Shown here in pieces: positions 15,344 to 25,049 of a stretch of DNA of 62,856 nt. The translations under genes and the position numbers were made by a program. Location of the stretch: contig CANMFO010000011.1 in the NCBI GenBank assembly GCA_947497245.1, positions 1-62,856 of the forward strand. The letters run 5' to 3'. The notes beneath the pieces were generated by a model. It was not told the origin of the DNA, did no database searches, and saw only the letters and a program-made list of their open reading frames with translations. Source of the stretch: an uncultured Flavobacteriaceae bacterium. Lineage in GTDB: Bacteria; Bacteroidota; Bacteroidia; Flavobacteriales; Flavobacteriaceae. Numbering within the stretch: position 1 is the first letter of the stretch; the number at the start of each line of letters is the position of its first letter.

Positions 15344-16441
15344 TCAACTAATTTCTTCCACAGTCCTCTTAGCTGATCGTGCCGCGGCATGAACTGAAAC
15401 CCAGTCATTACCATCAGTATATGCACCACCCGCAAAATATATTTTGTTGGATACAGATTCGCCAAGTTTGCTTACTGTCTGCCAGTCTGCGTGGTCCGTC
15501 ATATAACCGGCTTTAATGAACGATTCGTTATTCCAGTTTTGGGTAATGTGGTTTGTATAATTCGGAGTGGCTTGATTGGAAAAAATCCCATCCAATTCGC
15601 TTAACATAAAATCCTTTAAATCGTTACCCGACCGTGTAATATAGTCCCGGGCAGGTGTTCCAACCGTAAATAAACCAAGAATATTTTTGGAAGTATTTTG
15701 CCCAAAGGCAGCGTTATAATATAATTTTTGTCCGTCGGTTTCAGGAGTGATTTGAAACAAATGGCCATCATTGTAAAAATTGGTAGAGAATTCTATAAAT
15801 GCTTTAAACCCTTCCCAAATTCTTGTATTGTTAATAGCATCCATTTTTCCCTTTGGTAAAGTGGGTGAAAAACCAATATCCCCATCCTGTAGGATTTTAA
15901 GAGGAACCGATATAATTACCTTATCAGCTTTATATTCCCCATTTTGGGTGGTAATGATCACTTGATCCCCTGAATAATCAATGGATTTTACTATTGTATT
16001 ATATACAATTTTATTGGCAATCGAGGGAACAACATACGCATCATAAAAATTAAACCAAGTATAATTAATAAACTTACGGTCATCGCCATCGGGCACAGTT
16101 TCCACATTCACTTGCACAGAAGCATCATTCACTATCTCTTTAAATATGCCAGTATTGGTTTCCAACCATTCGGCACCCAAGGGAATGGGGAAATCGGCAA
16201 AGTCGGTATTTATTTTCATTCTGCCACCGTAAACAGAAGAAGCTTCCAGTATTTCAAAGTCAATTCCCTGTTGGTTGAGAAGATAGCCAGAAGACAGTCC
16301 TCCCGCCCCTGCACCTATAACGATTACCTTGCCAGAAAAATTATTCATTTCACCGTCTTTGCTACATGATTTGAAGGATGATTGGATAGGGATGCCTATT
16401 CCCAAAATTCCACAAATCTTTATAAATTCTTTCCTATTCAT
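15344..16441 (-). CDS. Exported FAD-dependent amine oxidase-like protein
   Basis: A 365-residue flavoprotein with a signal-like N-terminus (residues 1-26, with Cys in FKSCSKD giving a possible lipoprotein anchor). The FAD-binding fold IVIGAGAGGLSSGYLL starts near residue 39, followed by GGRM, and the C-terminal FAGG-x-W region has the flavin-contacting end seen in monoamine/polyamine oxidases. It is short for the family (usually 430-500). With the TonB receptor and agmatine-deiminase-like gene upstream on the same strand, oxidation of a polyamine or related amine in the periplasm is plausible. Substrate is inferred. Confidence 0.75.
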   Translation of the reverse strand: MNRKEFIKICGILGIGIPIQSSFKSCSKDGEMNNFSGKVIVIGAGAGGLSSGYLLNQQGIDFEILEASSVYGGRMKINTDFADFPIPLGAEWLETNTGIFKEIVNDASVQVNVETVPDGDDRKFINYTWFNFYDAYVVPSIANKIVYNTIVKSIDYSGDQVIITTQNGEYKADKVIISVPLKILQDGDIGFSPTLPKGKMDAINNTRIWEGFKAFIEFSTNFYNDGHLFQITPETDGQKLYYNAAFGQNTSKNILGLFTVGTPARDYITRSGNDLKDFMLSELDGIFSNQATPNYTNHITQNWNNESFIKAGYMTDHADWQTVSKLGESVSNKIYFAGGAYTDGNDWVSVHAAARSAKRTVEEIS

Positions 16442-16533
16442 ATTTTCCTTTTTTTATTGCTCACAACCAGTCTGCTTTTTTGGTTCCTAAAATAACTTCA
16501 ATTCAAATTATAAATGATCAGATCGCAATGTCC

Positions 16534-18879
16534 TTAAAATTCAATTCTGTAATTGATTACGGGCACTAAATTCAGTTGGTTGTCAACTTCGATCAATCCT
16601 GTATTTAAGTTAAGTGATTGGCCCATCACATTTTTTCTATTGGTAAGATTCTGAATATCCAATGAAAAAACATGTGCTGCGTTTGCCCTATTCAACCTAA
16701 AATAGAAGCTCGTATCCAGCCTAAAATATTCTTTTAGACGACCTGTATTGCGTCTTGATTGGACAACGACCTCCGTTTCTTCATTTAATGATGCACCAAT
16801 ATCGAATGGTGTAAAACGTTGCCCCCCACTGAGTAATGTCTTGGCATTGATTCCGAAGACATTGTTACCATCCCGCCCCACCGTGAACTCTTTCCCGACG
16901 ACCGCATTGAATGTGTACTTATAATTATATCGGCTGTTATACCAATTCCCATCGGCGGTCCTATATTTACTATCATACAGGGATGAGGTAAATAAAAAGT
17001 AGTACTGGTCCGAAAAAAACTTTTCAAGGGTAAGCTCCAAGCCATAGTTCCTACCTGTACCATTATCCGTTAAAACATCTGATATGAGTTCCCCATTGAC
17101 AACGGCATCGGTAAACATCGCATTCCCTTGTATTCCAATGCTGCTCAAATCTTGATAGTACCCTTCAATTTTAAAATGTCCGTTTTTAATAATTCTCCAA
17201 TCATAGCCCAAAATATAATGCAATGCCCGTGTTAATTTCAAGTTTTGGTTGGGCAAACTTACAACACCCATGGCATCCGTGTTTTGAACAAAATATTGAT
17301 TAAGGGGCAACACTCGGGAATGCAGACCCGCCCCAACGCTAAGGGTGTGCTTTGGTGCCAGTTTCCATTGCAAACTTGCCCGGGGTTCAAAGACATAGTC
17401 TTTATTAATAGAGAAGTAGGTATTGTGAACACCAAATGATGCCCACAAATTTGTATTAAAACGGTATTTCATCTGAGCAAAAAACTGAGTAAGCCGACCG
17501 TTTCCTTTCTTATCTATATCCGATGTCGCCCGATTATTTTCGGTGAACTCTTCCAATACGTCATAATGCAATACGCTAAATGTGGTCCCGGTCTTAAGTG
17601 TCGTTTTAGCATTTACTTTTTTGGTATAATGGGCACTAAAGCGCAATGCATTGTTTTTAAGTGTGGTACGATCGGAATAATCGCGGATACCCGTATTGAT
17701 TTCTTTATAGGAATTAAAATCGTTGCTGTAATTGCCTGAATATGAAACAATAGCTTGCAATGAACTCCGGTCCTTGAAAAAATGCTTTAAATTAATGCCA
17801 CTTAGATATGTTTTTGACTTAAATCTTTCAGTTTCCAGAAGTGCCGAATTATTTTGTTGTTCATTATTGTTGTTATTCTCACTGATACCACCGATTCCCC
17901 AAACAGAGAACTGCGTATTTTCACCCAAGGGTAAATTAAGTTTAAAAGAAATATCCTGATAGGTTGGAACGCTGTTTTCTGAAACCTCTACCACATTGTT
18001 CAACAACTTCGTAGTAGAGTATCTGTAATTTACCAAGTAAGATCCTTTGTGATTTTTGTTAAGGGGCCCTTCTGCGGCTATATCTGCCCCCAAGGCCCCA
18101 AATTGAAACGCATATTCCGTTTTATCCCTATTTCCGTTTCTCAAATTAATATCGAACACCCCTGAAAGCGCATTTCCATATTCCGCCGGAAACGCTCCCG
18201 TAAAAACATCTGATTTCCCCAGCATGTTAGTGCTTAAAATGCTTACGGCCCCTGCGTTGTAGCCTTCGGCAGAAAAATGGTTGGGCTGGGGCACTTCTAT
18301 CCCTTCTATACGCCAAAGTAATTGATTGGGGGCATTGCCGCGAATAATAATCTCATTGGAGGAGTCATCGGAATTGGTCACCCCGGCAAAGCTCAACGCC
18401 ATCCTACTGGGATCACTGATCGAAGCCGGGAATCTTTTGGTTTCTTCCACACTGAACGATCGTGCACTCACCGAGGCCATTTTATTATTGGGTCTTATTC
18501 GATCTTTGGGACTCGTTAATATGACTTCATCGAGCTTGTCCACAGCTTCTTGTAGTGGAATAGTTAGGTTAATTTCCTTGGCAGAACCTACAAGCACTTC
18601 CGAAATATAATAGTCTTCAAACCCTAAATATTTACACAAAAATGAGCGTCGTCCAACAGGGATCTTTTCCAACACAAAAAAGCCTTCAATATCCGTTATT
18701 GTCCCGCTATTTAAATTAGGGTCCAATAATTGGATCGTCGCACCCATAATCGCACCTCCTGTTTCGGCATCAACAACACGCCCTTTGACCGTTTGGGTCA
18801 AAGATTGGGCGCTCATTAAGGTAGTATTGATCGTACAAAAAATGAACAACCAATATTTTCCAATTACTTGACCATTCAT
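16534..18879 (-). CDS. TonB-dependent receptor with carboxypeptidase-like domain
   Basis: A 781-residue outer-membrane receptor. It has a signal peptide (about 1-24), a carboxypeptidase-D-regulatory-like domain (about 29-110, starting VKGRVVDAETG), a plug domain (about 125-235) and a beta barrel ending in a terminal Phe (NYRIEF), as required for BAM recognition. No TonB-linked SusD partner is adjacent, so it is a stand-alone receptor rather than a SusC. It lies between the amine oxidase-like gene and the agmatine-deiminase-like gene, which suggests uptake of an amine or a complex carrying one. The ligand is not visible in the sequence. Confidence 0.88.
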   Translation of the reverse strand: MNGQVIGKYWLFIFCTINTTLMSAQSLTQTVKGRVVDAETGGAIMGATIQLLDPNLNSGTITDIEGFFVLEKIPVGRRSFLCKYLGFEDYYISEVLVGSAKEINLTIPLQEAVDKLDEVILTSPKDRIRPNNKMASVSARSFSVEETKRFPASISDPSRMALSFAGVTNSDDSSNEIIIRGNAPNQLLWRIEGIEVPQPNHFSAEGYNAGAVSILSTNMLGKSDVFTGAFPAEYGNALSGVFDINLRNGNRDKTEYAFQFGALGADIAAEGPLNKNHKGSYLVNYRYSTTKLLNNVVEVSENSVPTYQDISFKLNLPLGENTQFSVWGIGGISENNNNNEQQNNSALLETERFKSKTYLSGINLKHFFKDRSSLQAIVSYSGNYSNDFNSYKEINTGIRDYSDRTTLKNNALRFSAHYTKKVNAKTTLKTGTTFSVLHYDVLEEFTENNRATSDIDKKGNGRLTQFFAQMKYRFNTNLWASFGVHNTYFSINKDYVFEPRASLQWKLAPKHTLSVGAGLHSRVLPLNQYFVQNTDAMGVVSLPNQNLKLTRALHYILGYDWRIIKNGHFKIEGYYQDLSSIGIQGNAMFTDAVVNGELISDVLTDNGTGRNYGLELTLEKFFSDQYYFLFTSSLYDSKYRTADGNWYNSRYNYKYTFNAVVGKEFTVGRDGNNVFGINAKTLLSGGQRFTPFDIGASLNEETEVVVQSRRNTGRLKEYFRLDTSFYFRLNRANAAHVFSLDIQNLTNRKNVMGQSLNLNTGLIEVDNQLNLVPVINYRIEF

Positions 18880-18975
18880 CCCTTCATCAGTTAACAGTAT
18901 ATCTTACAATGACCCCATTATCAAAAACAACATTAGTGCTCCCGATAAGATTGGCATCATTTGATGTTTTCCCTT

Positions 18976-20082
18976 TTATTTTGGCTGCTGCTGGGTAACG
19001 CAATGAACCGCACCGCCATCTTTCCACAGCTCGTTGACAAGAATTCCAACGACTTTCCTGTCCGGATATAATCCTTGCATAATGGCATTCGCCTGTGCAT
19101 CGGTAGGTTCGTTATAATTGGGGACAAGCACTACCTCATTTCCAACATAATAGTTCAAGTAACTTCCTTCGGTTCGAACTGCAAAGGGTAATTCCACAAT
19201 AGCATAGGGCTCGCCATTGGCATTTTTAGCAGTTGTCAGTACTTGGTAATCGCTAATGATCACCTCTTCCCCATAGTTTTCCACAAATTCTTTTGAAACA
19301 GTAGCAATGGTATGATCACCAACAAATCTGGCAATTCCATCAATATGCATATCCGTAATATCCAGACCAGCGATTCCGTCCAACCAAATAAAATTGGTAA
19401 CGCCCAAAAAGTGTTTAAAGAAAACCTCTGCTTGTGCCTGGGTTAAGCCTGGATTTCTGTTATTATTTAGAATGGAGCTCCTCGTGGCCATGAAGGTGCC
19501 TGCTCCGTCCACTTCAATGGCACCTCCTTCAAGCACCATGTCAACGTCTATTTTTGAAACACCGATTGCTCTGCTGACATGGGATGGAATTTGATTGTCG
19601 TGGAGAAAACTATATCTTCCTCCCCATCCATTGAATTCCCAATTGGTAATCATTACATTGTTATTTTCATCGCGGACAAAAATAGGTCCGTTGTCCCTGA
19701 CCCAAACATCCTCTGTTTTTTCGATTAGAAAGTCAATTTGACCCATAGCTACACCAGCGCCTTCCAAAAGCTGGGTAATTCTCTTTTTTTCCGCTTCATC
19801 ATAAGCCACAATATGTACGATTTCTCCAGTATGCAACGCTTTGGTCATATCGATCCAAATTTGGTCATATCTATTAGGTGTACTTTGACCATACTGGTAT
19901 TTATGGGGCCATTGCAACCAGGTGCCTTCATGCGCCGCTTCTTCACTGGGCATGGTAAAAGCGATAGCGTCCGCTGGAGGTGCTATAGCGGGCAAATCTT
20001 CTATTGCGTTTTTGTCGCAACCTATAGTGAATGCCAAGGATAATATTATAACACTGCTCAGTACAATCGTATTATTTTTCAT
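18976..20082 (-). CDS. Agmatine deiminase-family lipoprotein
   Basis: A 368-residue protein with a lipoprotein signal (lipobox ending TIGC at residue 22). The remainder is a peptidylarginine/agmatine deiminase fold. Active-site blocks are visible: TWLQWPHK, VWVRDNGPIF, EGGAIEVDG, the His-Asp pair in DMHIDG, and the nucleophile Cys in GGAVHC near the C-terminus. Known members hydrolyse agmatine to N-carbamoylputrescine and ammonia. A membrane-anchored, periplasmic location is unusual for the cytoplasmic agmatine enzymes. It is the first gene of the minus-strand group with the TonB receptor and amine oxidase-like gene. Confidence 0.85.
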   Translation of the reverse strand: MKNNTIVLSSVIILSLAFTIGCDKNAIEDLPAIAPPADAIAFTMPSEEAAHEGTWLQWPHKYQYGQSTPNRYDQIWIDMTKALHTGEIVHIVAYDEAEKKRITQLLEGAGVAMGQIDFLIEKTEDVWVRDNGPIFVRDENNNVMITNWEFNGWGGRYSFLHDNQIPSHVSRAIGVSKIDVDMVLEGGAIEVDGAGTFMATRSSILNNNRNPGLTQAQAEVFFKHFLGVTNFIWLDGIAGLDITDMHIDGIARFVGDHTIATVSKEFVENYGEEVIISDYQVLTTAKNANGEPYAIVELPFAVRTEGSYLNYYVGNEVVLVPNYNEPTDAQANAIMQGLYPDRKVVGILVNELWKDGGAVHCVTQQQPK

Positions 20083-20214
20083 AATTTGTCGTTTTAGTGA
20101 AGTAATGGGATAAATGTATTTCCACTAGGCCCGTCTCTAAATTTTTTTCCATCAAAGCAACTTTTTTGGCAGTATAAGACTGAACTAGTGGTTTTACCCA
20201 ATACATGATGTTTC

Positions 20215-20242
20215 ATTCCATGAATCGGAGGTTTGATGGAAT
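20215..20242. promoter_or_regulatory. Hairpin upstream of the sensor kinase gene
   Basis: ATTCCAT 20215-20221 and ATGGAAT 20236-20242 form a 7-bp inverted repeat 55 bases before the kinase start, in the divergent region between the kinase and the agmatine-deiminase-like gene. It could be an operator or a leader hairpin. I see nothing else decisive in the region. Confidence 0.25.
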
Positions 20243-20296
20243 AGATTTATGTCTTTGGGGGCATACCATTACTTTAGGGGAACCATTTATCCTGTT

Positions 20297-21259
20297 ATGA
20301 AAAAAATTGTTGTCTACCACATTTTGTTTTGGCTCTTCATCTTTGGAATGATTCTGGATTCCGTGTTGTTTGATTATGAATTGGAAGAAGCCATTTTGTT
20401 TAGCCTCTTGGAATGTGGCATCGACGCTTTTATCGCTTACGCAAATTTGCTTTTTTTTATACCGAAATATTTTGAAAGAAAGGGAAAGCTTATTTATATC
20501 ATCAGCATATTTGTTTTTTTCTTGTTCCTTTTTATCCCTTACTATCTATCAGGTTTAGAGTATTACTTGCTGGATACTATTTCATTTGCCATTGATTTCA
20601 CCTCTTTTATTTTAGTTTCTTTCTTGTTTTGGAAGGTCGATCAGTATGAGTTGGAAAAAAAAAGAGGCTTGGCATTGAGCAACGAGAAATTAAAAGCCGA
20701 GTTACTGCTTTTAAAGTCCCAGGTAAGTCCGCATTTTCTATTTAATACCTTGAATAATATATATTCTTTAAGCCTTGAAAAACATGAGCATGCCCCAATA
20801 ATGATCGAAAAATTATCGGAAATTCTGAGATACCTTATTTATGAAGGCAAAAAGGAAGCTGTTCCATTGGAAAAGGAAGCCAGTTTGGTAAAAGAATATA
20901 TCGCCTTACAAGTACTAAAAAAAATGAAGGGAGAGGAGCAGATAGAGGTGGTTATAGAAGGAGTTGGGCCGCATCATAAAATTGCACCGCTTATATTGGT
21001 CAACTTGGTAGAAAACTGTTTTAAACATGGTGATATCAACTATAACCCCAATGGTTTTTTACAAATTACGTTGAGGGTAAAGGATAATGTTCTAAATTTT
21101 GAGACCAAAAATTCATTCCAACAAAACAGGAAGGCCATGGGAACGGGAATAGCCAATATTCGAGAGCAATTGAAACATATTTACCCCATGGCCCATCGAT
21201 TTAATGTCCAGGAAGAACCGACCTCATTTAGGGTATCGTTAACCATTAATTTATCGTAA
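20297..21259 (+). CDS. LytS-type sensor histidine kinase
   Basis: A 320-residue kinase; the start at 20297 is preferred because it precedes the first membrane helix directly (20249 would add 16 residues). Four membrane segments lie in about residues 1-125, then a short coiled coil, then the His_kinase domain with the phospho-acceptor region SPHFLFNTLNNIY (about 150) and an ATPase part with VENCFKHG and GTGIANI. The family partners with LytTR regulators, and one follows directly (TAA then TTG, no gap). No extracellular sensor domain is present. Confidence 0.9.
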   Translation: MKKIVVYHILFWLFIFGMILDSVLFDYELEEAILFSLLECGIDAFIAYANLLFFIPKYFERKGKLIYIISIFVFFLFLFIPYYLSGLEYYLLDTISFAIDFTSFILVSFLFWKVDQYELEKKRGLALSNEKLKAELLLLKSQVSPHFLFNTLNNIYSLSLEKHEHAPIMIEKLSEILRYLIYEGKKEAVPLEKEASLVKEYIALQVLKKMKGEEQIEVVIEGVGPHHKIAPLILVNLVENCFKHGDINYNPNGFLQITLRVKDNVLNFETKNSFQQNRKAMGTGIANIREQLKHIYPMAHRFNVQEEPTSFRVSLTINLS

Positions 21260-21991
21260 TTGGAAAAGTACAAATGCTTAATAGTCGAGGATGAGGTTTT
21301 GGCACAAAATCTTTTGAAAAATTATCTTTCAAAAATACAGGATATTGAGTTGGTTGGCACTTGCCAGACCGCTATGGAAGCCCTCTCTTTTATTAAAAAT
21401 GAACCTATTGATATACTGCTATTGGATATTCAGATGCCCGATTTAACGGGAATTGAACTATTGCGAGCCATTCAACGACCTCCTTTGACCATATTGATTA
21501 CGGCTTATTCGGAATTTGCCCTGGAAGGATATGAATTAAACGTGGTGGACTATCTCTTAAAGCCTGTAAAATTTGATAGGTTTTTTATGGCTATCGCAAA
21601 AGTGTTGGAATTGTTAAATCAAAAAAGTGATAAAAAAGCCACCCCGATCCAAAATACCGATAGTGCGCCTGATTATATTTTTGTAAAGTCGGACTATAAG
21701 GCCATCAAAGTGAAATTTGAAGAGATTTTATATATTGAAGGTATGCAGAAGTATGTGAAATTTAAATGCAAAAACGCGCAGATAGTCACTTTATTGAGCC
21801 TCTCAAAATTGGAAAAAATTCTTCCCGAAAAGCACTTTCTACGAATCCAAAAATCCTTTATCGCAAATTTGGACCAGATTGTTGGTATTGAGGGAAATCA
21901 GTTGGTCATGGTCAACAAAGATAAAATTCCGATCAGTAAATCCATTAAAACACATTTAATTCAGCGTTTAGATAAAAATAGGCTTCTGTGA
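21260..21991 (+). CDS. LytTR-family response regulator
   Basis: A 243-residue regulator that starts with TTG immediately after the kinase stop; no ATG in frame precedes the receiver domain. The receiver domain (about 3-118) has the acidic pair EDE, phospho-acceptor D in LLLDIQMPD (about 54) and the switch Lys in LLKPVKF. The LytTR DNA-binding domain (about 140-240) includes YIFVKSDYKAIKV, YIEGMQKYV and HFLRIQKSFI. It should act with the overlapping kinase. Targets may be the divergent polyamine-like cluster or the large gene downstream, but no binding sites could be assigned. Confidence 0.92.
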   Translation: MEKYKCLIVEDEVLAQNLLKNYLSKIQDIELVGTCQTAMEALSFIKNEPIDILLLDIQMPDLTGIELLRAIQRPPLTILITAYSEFALEGYELNVVDYLLKPVKFDRFFMAIAKVLELLNQKSDKKATPIQNTDSAPDYIFVKSDYKAIKVKFEEILYIEGMQKYVKFKCKNAQIVTLLSLSKLEKILPEKHFLRIQKSFIANLDQIVGIEGNQLVMVNKDKIPISKSIKTHLIQRLDKNRLL

Positions 21992-22216
21992 TTTGCGGCC
22001 CAAAACGAAGTTTCGTGGGCTATTTAATGGTTATCGCCCACAATTTGTAGTTTATGACCGTGCTCTTTCGAAATCCTTGATTCTTACGAAAGTATGTTTT
22101 GATAGGTTCGTCATATGACAGGGTAAGTTGCAAATTTAGTGATCCATGATAAATTGGGGAAAAGGCTTGAATTTCACCGATTCGGCAAGATCAGCTTAAT
22201 TTTCACTATTCCCAAG

Positions 22217-24604
22217 CTACGGTTTTCGCACGATAAATTCAAAGCTTTCATTTCCCAACAGACCCTCTCCGCCGGCTCCTTCCACAGTGCCAAAAAAAAG
22301 AGTGTTAATATCCGAACAGAAGAAAGATACCATAGCCTCCCCATTGGTATCGGTAATTATCGAAGGGTTCCAAAAAAGAGTATTTCGATAATCCAAAAAG
22401 GACGGGTCTTCAACATCGTAATCGGGCTGGTAGAATTTTCGATGCCCGTAATACCCTTTGACCCTTACCATGCCAAATTTTTCCAGAAGTTCGACATCTG
22501 TATAACTGGGGTATCGGTATGGTGGTAGCGGAGGGTTTCTAAAATATTTCGAACCTGTAATGTACTTATTTCCTTTTATCCAACTTTTTGAATCCTCATC
22601 CCAAACTTCCATGTAAAGATAAATCTCACCTTCTTCCGGTTTTTTATTTTTTTTGTCATTTACGTGGTATTTGCAATTCAGGATGTTGTACTTGCATACA
22701 TAGTCCGAGGTTTCCAATTTTGCAATGCTATCCAACTTTCCCAGGTATTTTTCACGTGTGACCCTCCGTCTCCTCTTTTTTAGCTCTACCTCGTCCAATT
22801 GAACCATATCGGGAACCGATCGGAAGGGGTCCGCGCTACTTTGAAGAGTGCTTTTGGATGGAGGTACTGGATAAACCCATGTTTTGGATTTCTTAACTTC
22901 ATCTATGTGCTTGAACCCAATATCATGCAGTCTGATATGGAACCTGGGTTTTTGAGGGGCCATCAATTTTAAATAAATATACCCACGTTCCCTCATCTTC
23001 AGATGTGCCGGGGTAAGATTAAAACGCCCCAAGGAGTCCAATAAAACAAAATCTTTTTGCGATTCATCATCTGGATGGTACACCATGATGATGTGTTGTC
23101 CCAAGATTTCTGACCTGTTTTTTTTCTTACTGACCACTTCCCCATAAATTCCATCAGAAACGACCGACATGGCGTTTGGGGAAATGACGTTCAGGTTGGT
23201 CTCACTCCATACATATTGTCTCCAACCTTGGGTCAACAATAGGTGGTCCAATGCTGCTAACCTTTGCCCATTTTCTTCCTTGAAATAATACCCAGGGTCG
23301 TGAATTCTACCTTTTATCTGGCTTGTTAGGTAAAAATGGGCCATGATGTTTTTGGCATCCTGGTCATTGTGGTAGATCCAATCATGGACACTCATTCCAA
23401 GATGGGATACTACGGGGCTCCCGGTCCCATCGGTAACTCGTAACTTTATGGTCACCTTGTTTTTTGATCGGTATTCGTTTCCATCTGGAAGACTTATCTC
23501 AATATTTAGCTTCTTTTGAGGGTTCACATAAACTAGGCGTTCCGCCACAGGTCGAAAACCTTCATCAAAAAGTGTGATCTCTGAAATCCCTTGAGGGAGT
23601 TCCGTTATGGGAATTTCAATGTTCAACGATTTTTTTAAGCTGCCCTCGGCAATACTATAGATTACCCCCCTTGCCTGTACCCTGAGATATATTTTTTGCG
23701 ATCTTAAACTGGGGCTTTGGGAAACATTGAAAGTTATCGATACACTATCTTGACTTGTCAAGGACATCGACAGGCCTTTCCGTTGTATTTCTGGTAGATC
23801 ATAGGTACTGTCGGTCTCGTTGAGTTCAAGGTGATATTTTTTATCGGCATCTGGAACAAGGGCCATACTCCCCATTCCAGCGTGTAAACTCTTGAATTCA
23901 ACAAGAGGTTGGCCGTTTTCGTACAACCGACCGGATACCGCTACATAGTTGCCATTTTCGTCAACGGCCTTAAAGGCCAACTTGCTTCTTAGTCCTGAGA
24001 CCAGATTTCCCCCTTCCGGAAAAAGCTTTAGGTCTATGACCTTCCCGGGTGTTCTATCCATGGAGTCGGACACCTCTATGTTCCCCACTTTGTCCACGAC
24101 CCTGATTTTGCGAATCGCATTGAACTCCTCCGGACCCTTAAGAAATGAAAAGGAGGTATAGGCCGCCAATTGATAGTCCCCTACCGGCAGAGAATCGTTC
24201 AAGAAGACATGGCCGTCCACAAAACCATTGGTTATTTCGTATTTCTCCTGCCAGTATACTCTGCTGTCCTCTACATGGCTAAGCTGAACGTAAAGTGTTT
24301 TGCTACGACCCGAAGGGTTTAAAAATTTCGCGTCCATTATATAGGCTTTGAACCACAAATCCTCTTCGGTTTCATATATGCCCTTGCTGGTTTGGACATA
24401 AATGATGTCCTGTGCTTTATTCCCAGCTAAGGAGTGCAAGTTTGCAACCAGTACCTGAGGAATTGCATCGTTGGCTTGGCCCTGGATCGATGAATGAAAT
24501 TGGGCCCAGACCATTATCAAAATAAAGTGTATTCCAAAGCGGTTTGCCTTGAGCAAATCATTGTAGAACTGGTGTTGAGATGGTTTAAAAGTGGGAGACC
24601 TCAT
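22217..24604 (-). CDS. Large exported MG2-like protein
   Basis: A 795-residue protein with an N-terminal hydrophobic segment (about 22-40, FGIHFILIMVWAQF) that probably directs export. The sequence is made of beta-sandwich segments like alpha-2-macroglobulin MG domains (YVQTSKGIYETEEDLWFKAYI near residue 68, then FPEGGNLVSGLRSKLAFK). This pattern is common in uncharacterised Bacteroidota surface proteins that usually carry a TonB plug-like part near the C-terminus; here that region is degenerate (VQLDEVELKKRRRR, about 600). The terminal part GTVEGAGGEGLLG is a family-like ending. Function unknown; no clear operon partner. Confidence 0.65.
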   Translation of the reverse strand: MRSPTFKPSQHQFYNDLLKANRFGIHFILIMVWAQFHSSIQGQANDAIPQVLVANLHSLAGNKAQDIIYVQTSKGIYETEEDLWFKAYIMDAKFLNPSGRSKTLYVQLSHVEDSRVYWQEKYEITNGFVDGHVFLNDSLPVGDYQLAAYTSFSFLKGPEEFNAIRKIRVVDKVGNIEVSDSMDRTPGKVIDLKLFPEGGNLVSGLRSKLAFKAVDENGNYVAVSGRLYENGQPLVEFKSLHAGMGSMALVPDADKKYHLELNETDSTYDLPEIQRKGLSMSLTSQDSVSITFNVSQSPSLRSQKIYLRVQARGVIYSIAEGSLKKSLNIEIPITELPQGISEITLFDEGFRPVAERLVYVNPQKKLNIEISLPDGNEYRSKNKVTIKLRVTDGTGSPVVSHLGMSVHDWIYHNDQDAKNIMAHFYLTSQIKGRIHDPGYYFKEENGQRLAALDHLLLTQGWRQYVWSETNLNVISPNAMSVVSDGIYGEVVSKKKNRSEILGQHIIMVYHPDDESQKDFVLLDSLGRFNLTPAHLKMRERGYIYLKLMAPQKPRFHIRLHDIGFKHIDEVKKSKTWVYPVPPSKSTLQSSADPFRSVPDMVQLDEVELKKRRRRVTREKYLGKLDSIAKLETSDYVCKYNILNCKYHVNDKKNKKPEEGEIYLYMEVWDEDSKSWIKGNKYITGSKYFRNPPLPPYRYPSYTDVELLEKFGMVRVKGYYGHRKFYQPDYDVEDPSFLDYRNTLFWNPSIITDTNGEAMVSFFCSDINTLFFGTVEGAGGEGLLGNESFEFIVRKP

Positions 24605-25049
24605 TTTCTATGCTTTCGAAATCAATATATCCGCCTCAAAAGTATAACTAAGATAAAAAAGATAACATCAACAGAGGTGCACCATCACACCCCATTTCAA
24701 ATTCAATGATGTCCCGGACCTACCCATCCAATTTTATTGGGAATTATTGGAAATGGGGCATTGCCACAGCCAATAAGAATATCGATAGGGCACCTAAACC
24801 ATTATGGACGCGCCTATTCATGGGCCATCCTGCGATTTGAACGCTTTAGGAGTACACCCAAACCGCTCCTTAAAACACCTCGAGCGGATTTGAACTGTAT
24901 AATACAGGGTTCAGTTCGAATTTTGTTTGTTAGGAAAAAGGTTGGCCAAAACGAAAGGAAACGAAAATTTCAAGGACATTCAGCGTTCTTCTTGGCAAAA
25001 AGGGTGTTGAACAAAAAGTTGGGGTGGGCGGTCCGTACGATGTTAGGGG
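24605..25049. other. Intergenic region with AraC gene remnant
   Basis: No intact gene is seen in these 445 bases. Plus-strand frames here show no family features. The minus strand holds a short AraC-like C-terminal fragment, listed separately. The rest is undistinguished. Confidence 0.45.
24818..24930 (-). pseudogene. Fragment of an AraC-type HTH gene
   Basis: The minus strand reads RCFKERFGCTPKAFKSQDGP before a stop at 24818-24820. This matches the end of AraC-family helix-turn-helix domains (FK-x-R-x-G-x-x-P-x-x-F-K/R). The upstream frame breaks within about 15 codons and no start is available. It is probably a decayed regulator, perhaps once linked to the sugar isomerase gene that ends at 25050. 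Confidence 0.4.

Noticed and set aside
15027-15347. 106-codon minus-strand frame across the GC-rich block
   Set aside because: The translation is low-complexity Arg/Ser-rich through the GC-rich core, has no family features and overlaps the end of the amine oxidase gene. Treated as an insertion or repeat block instead.
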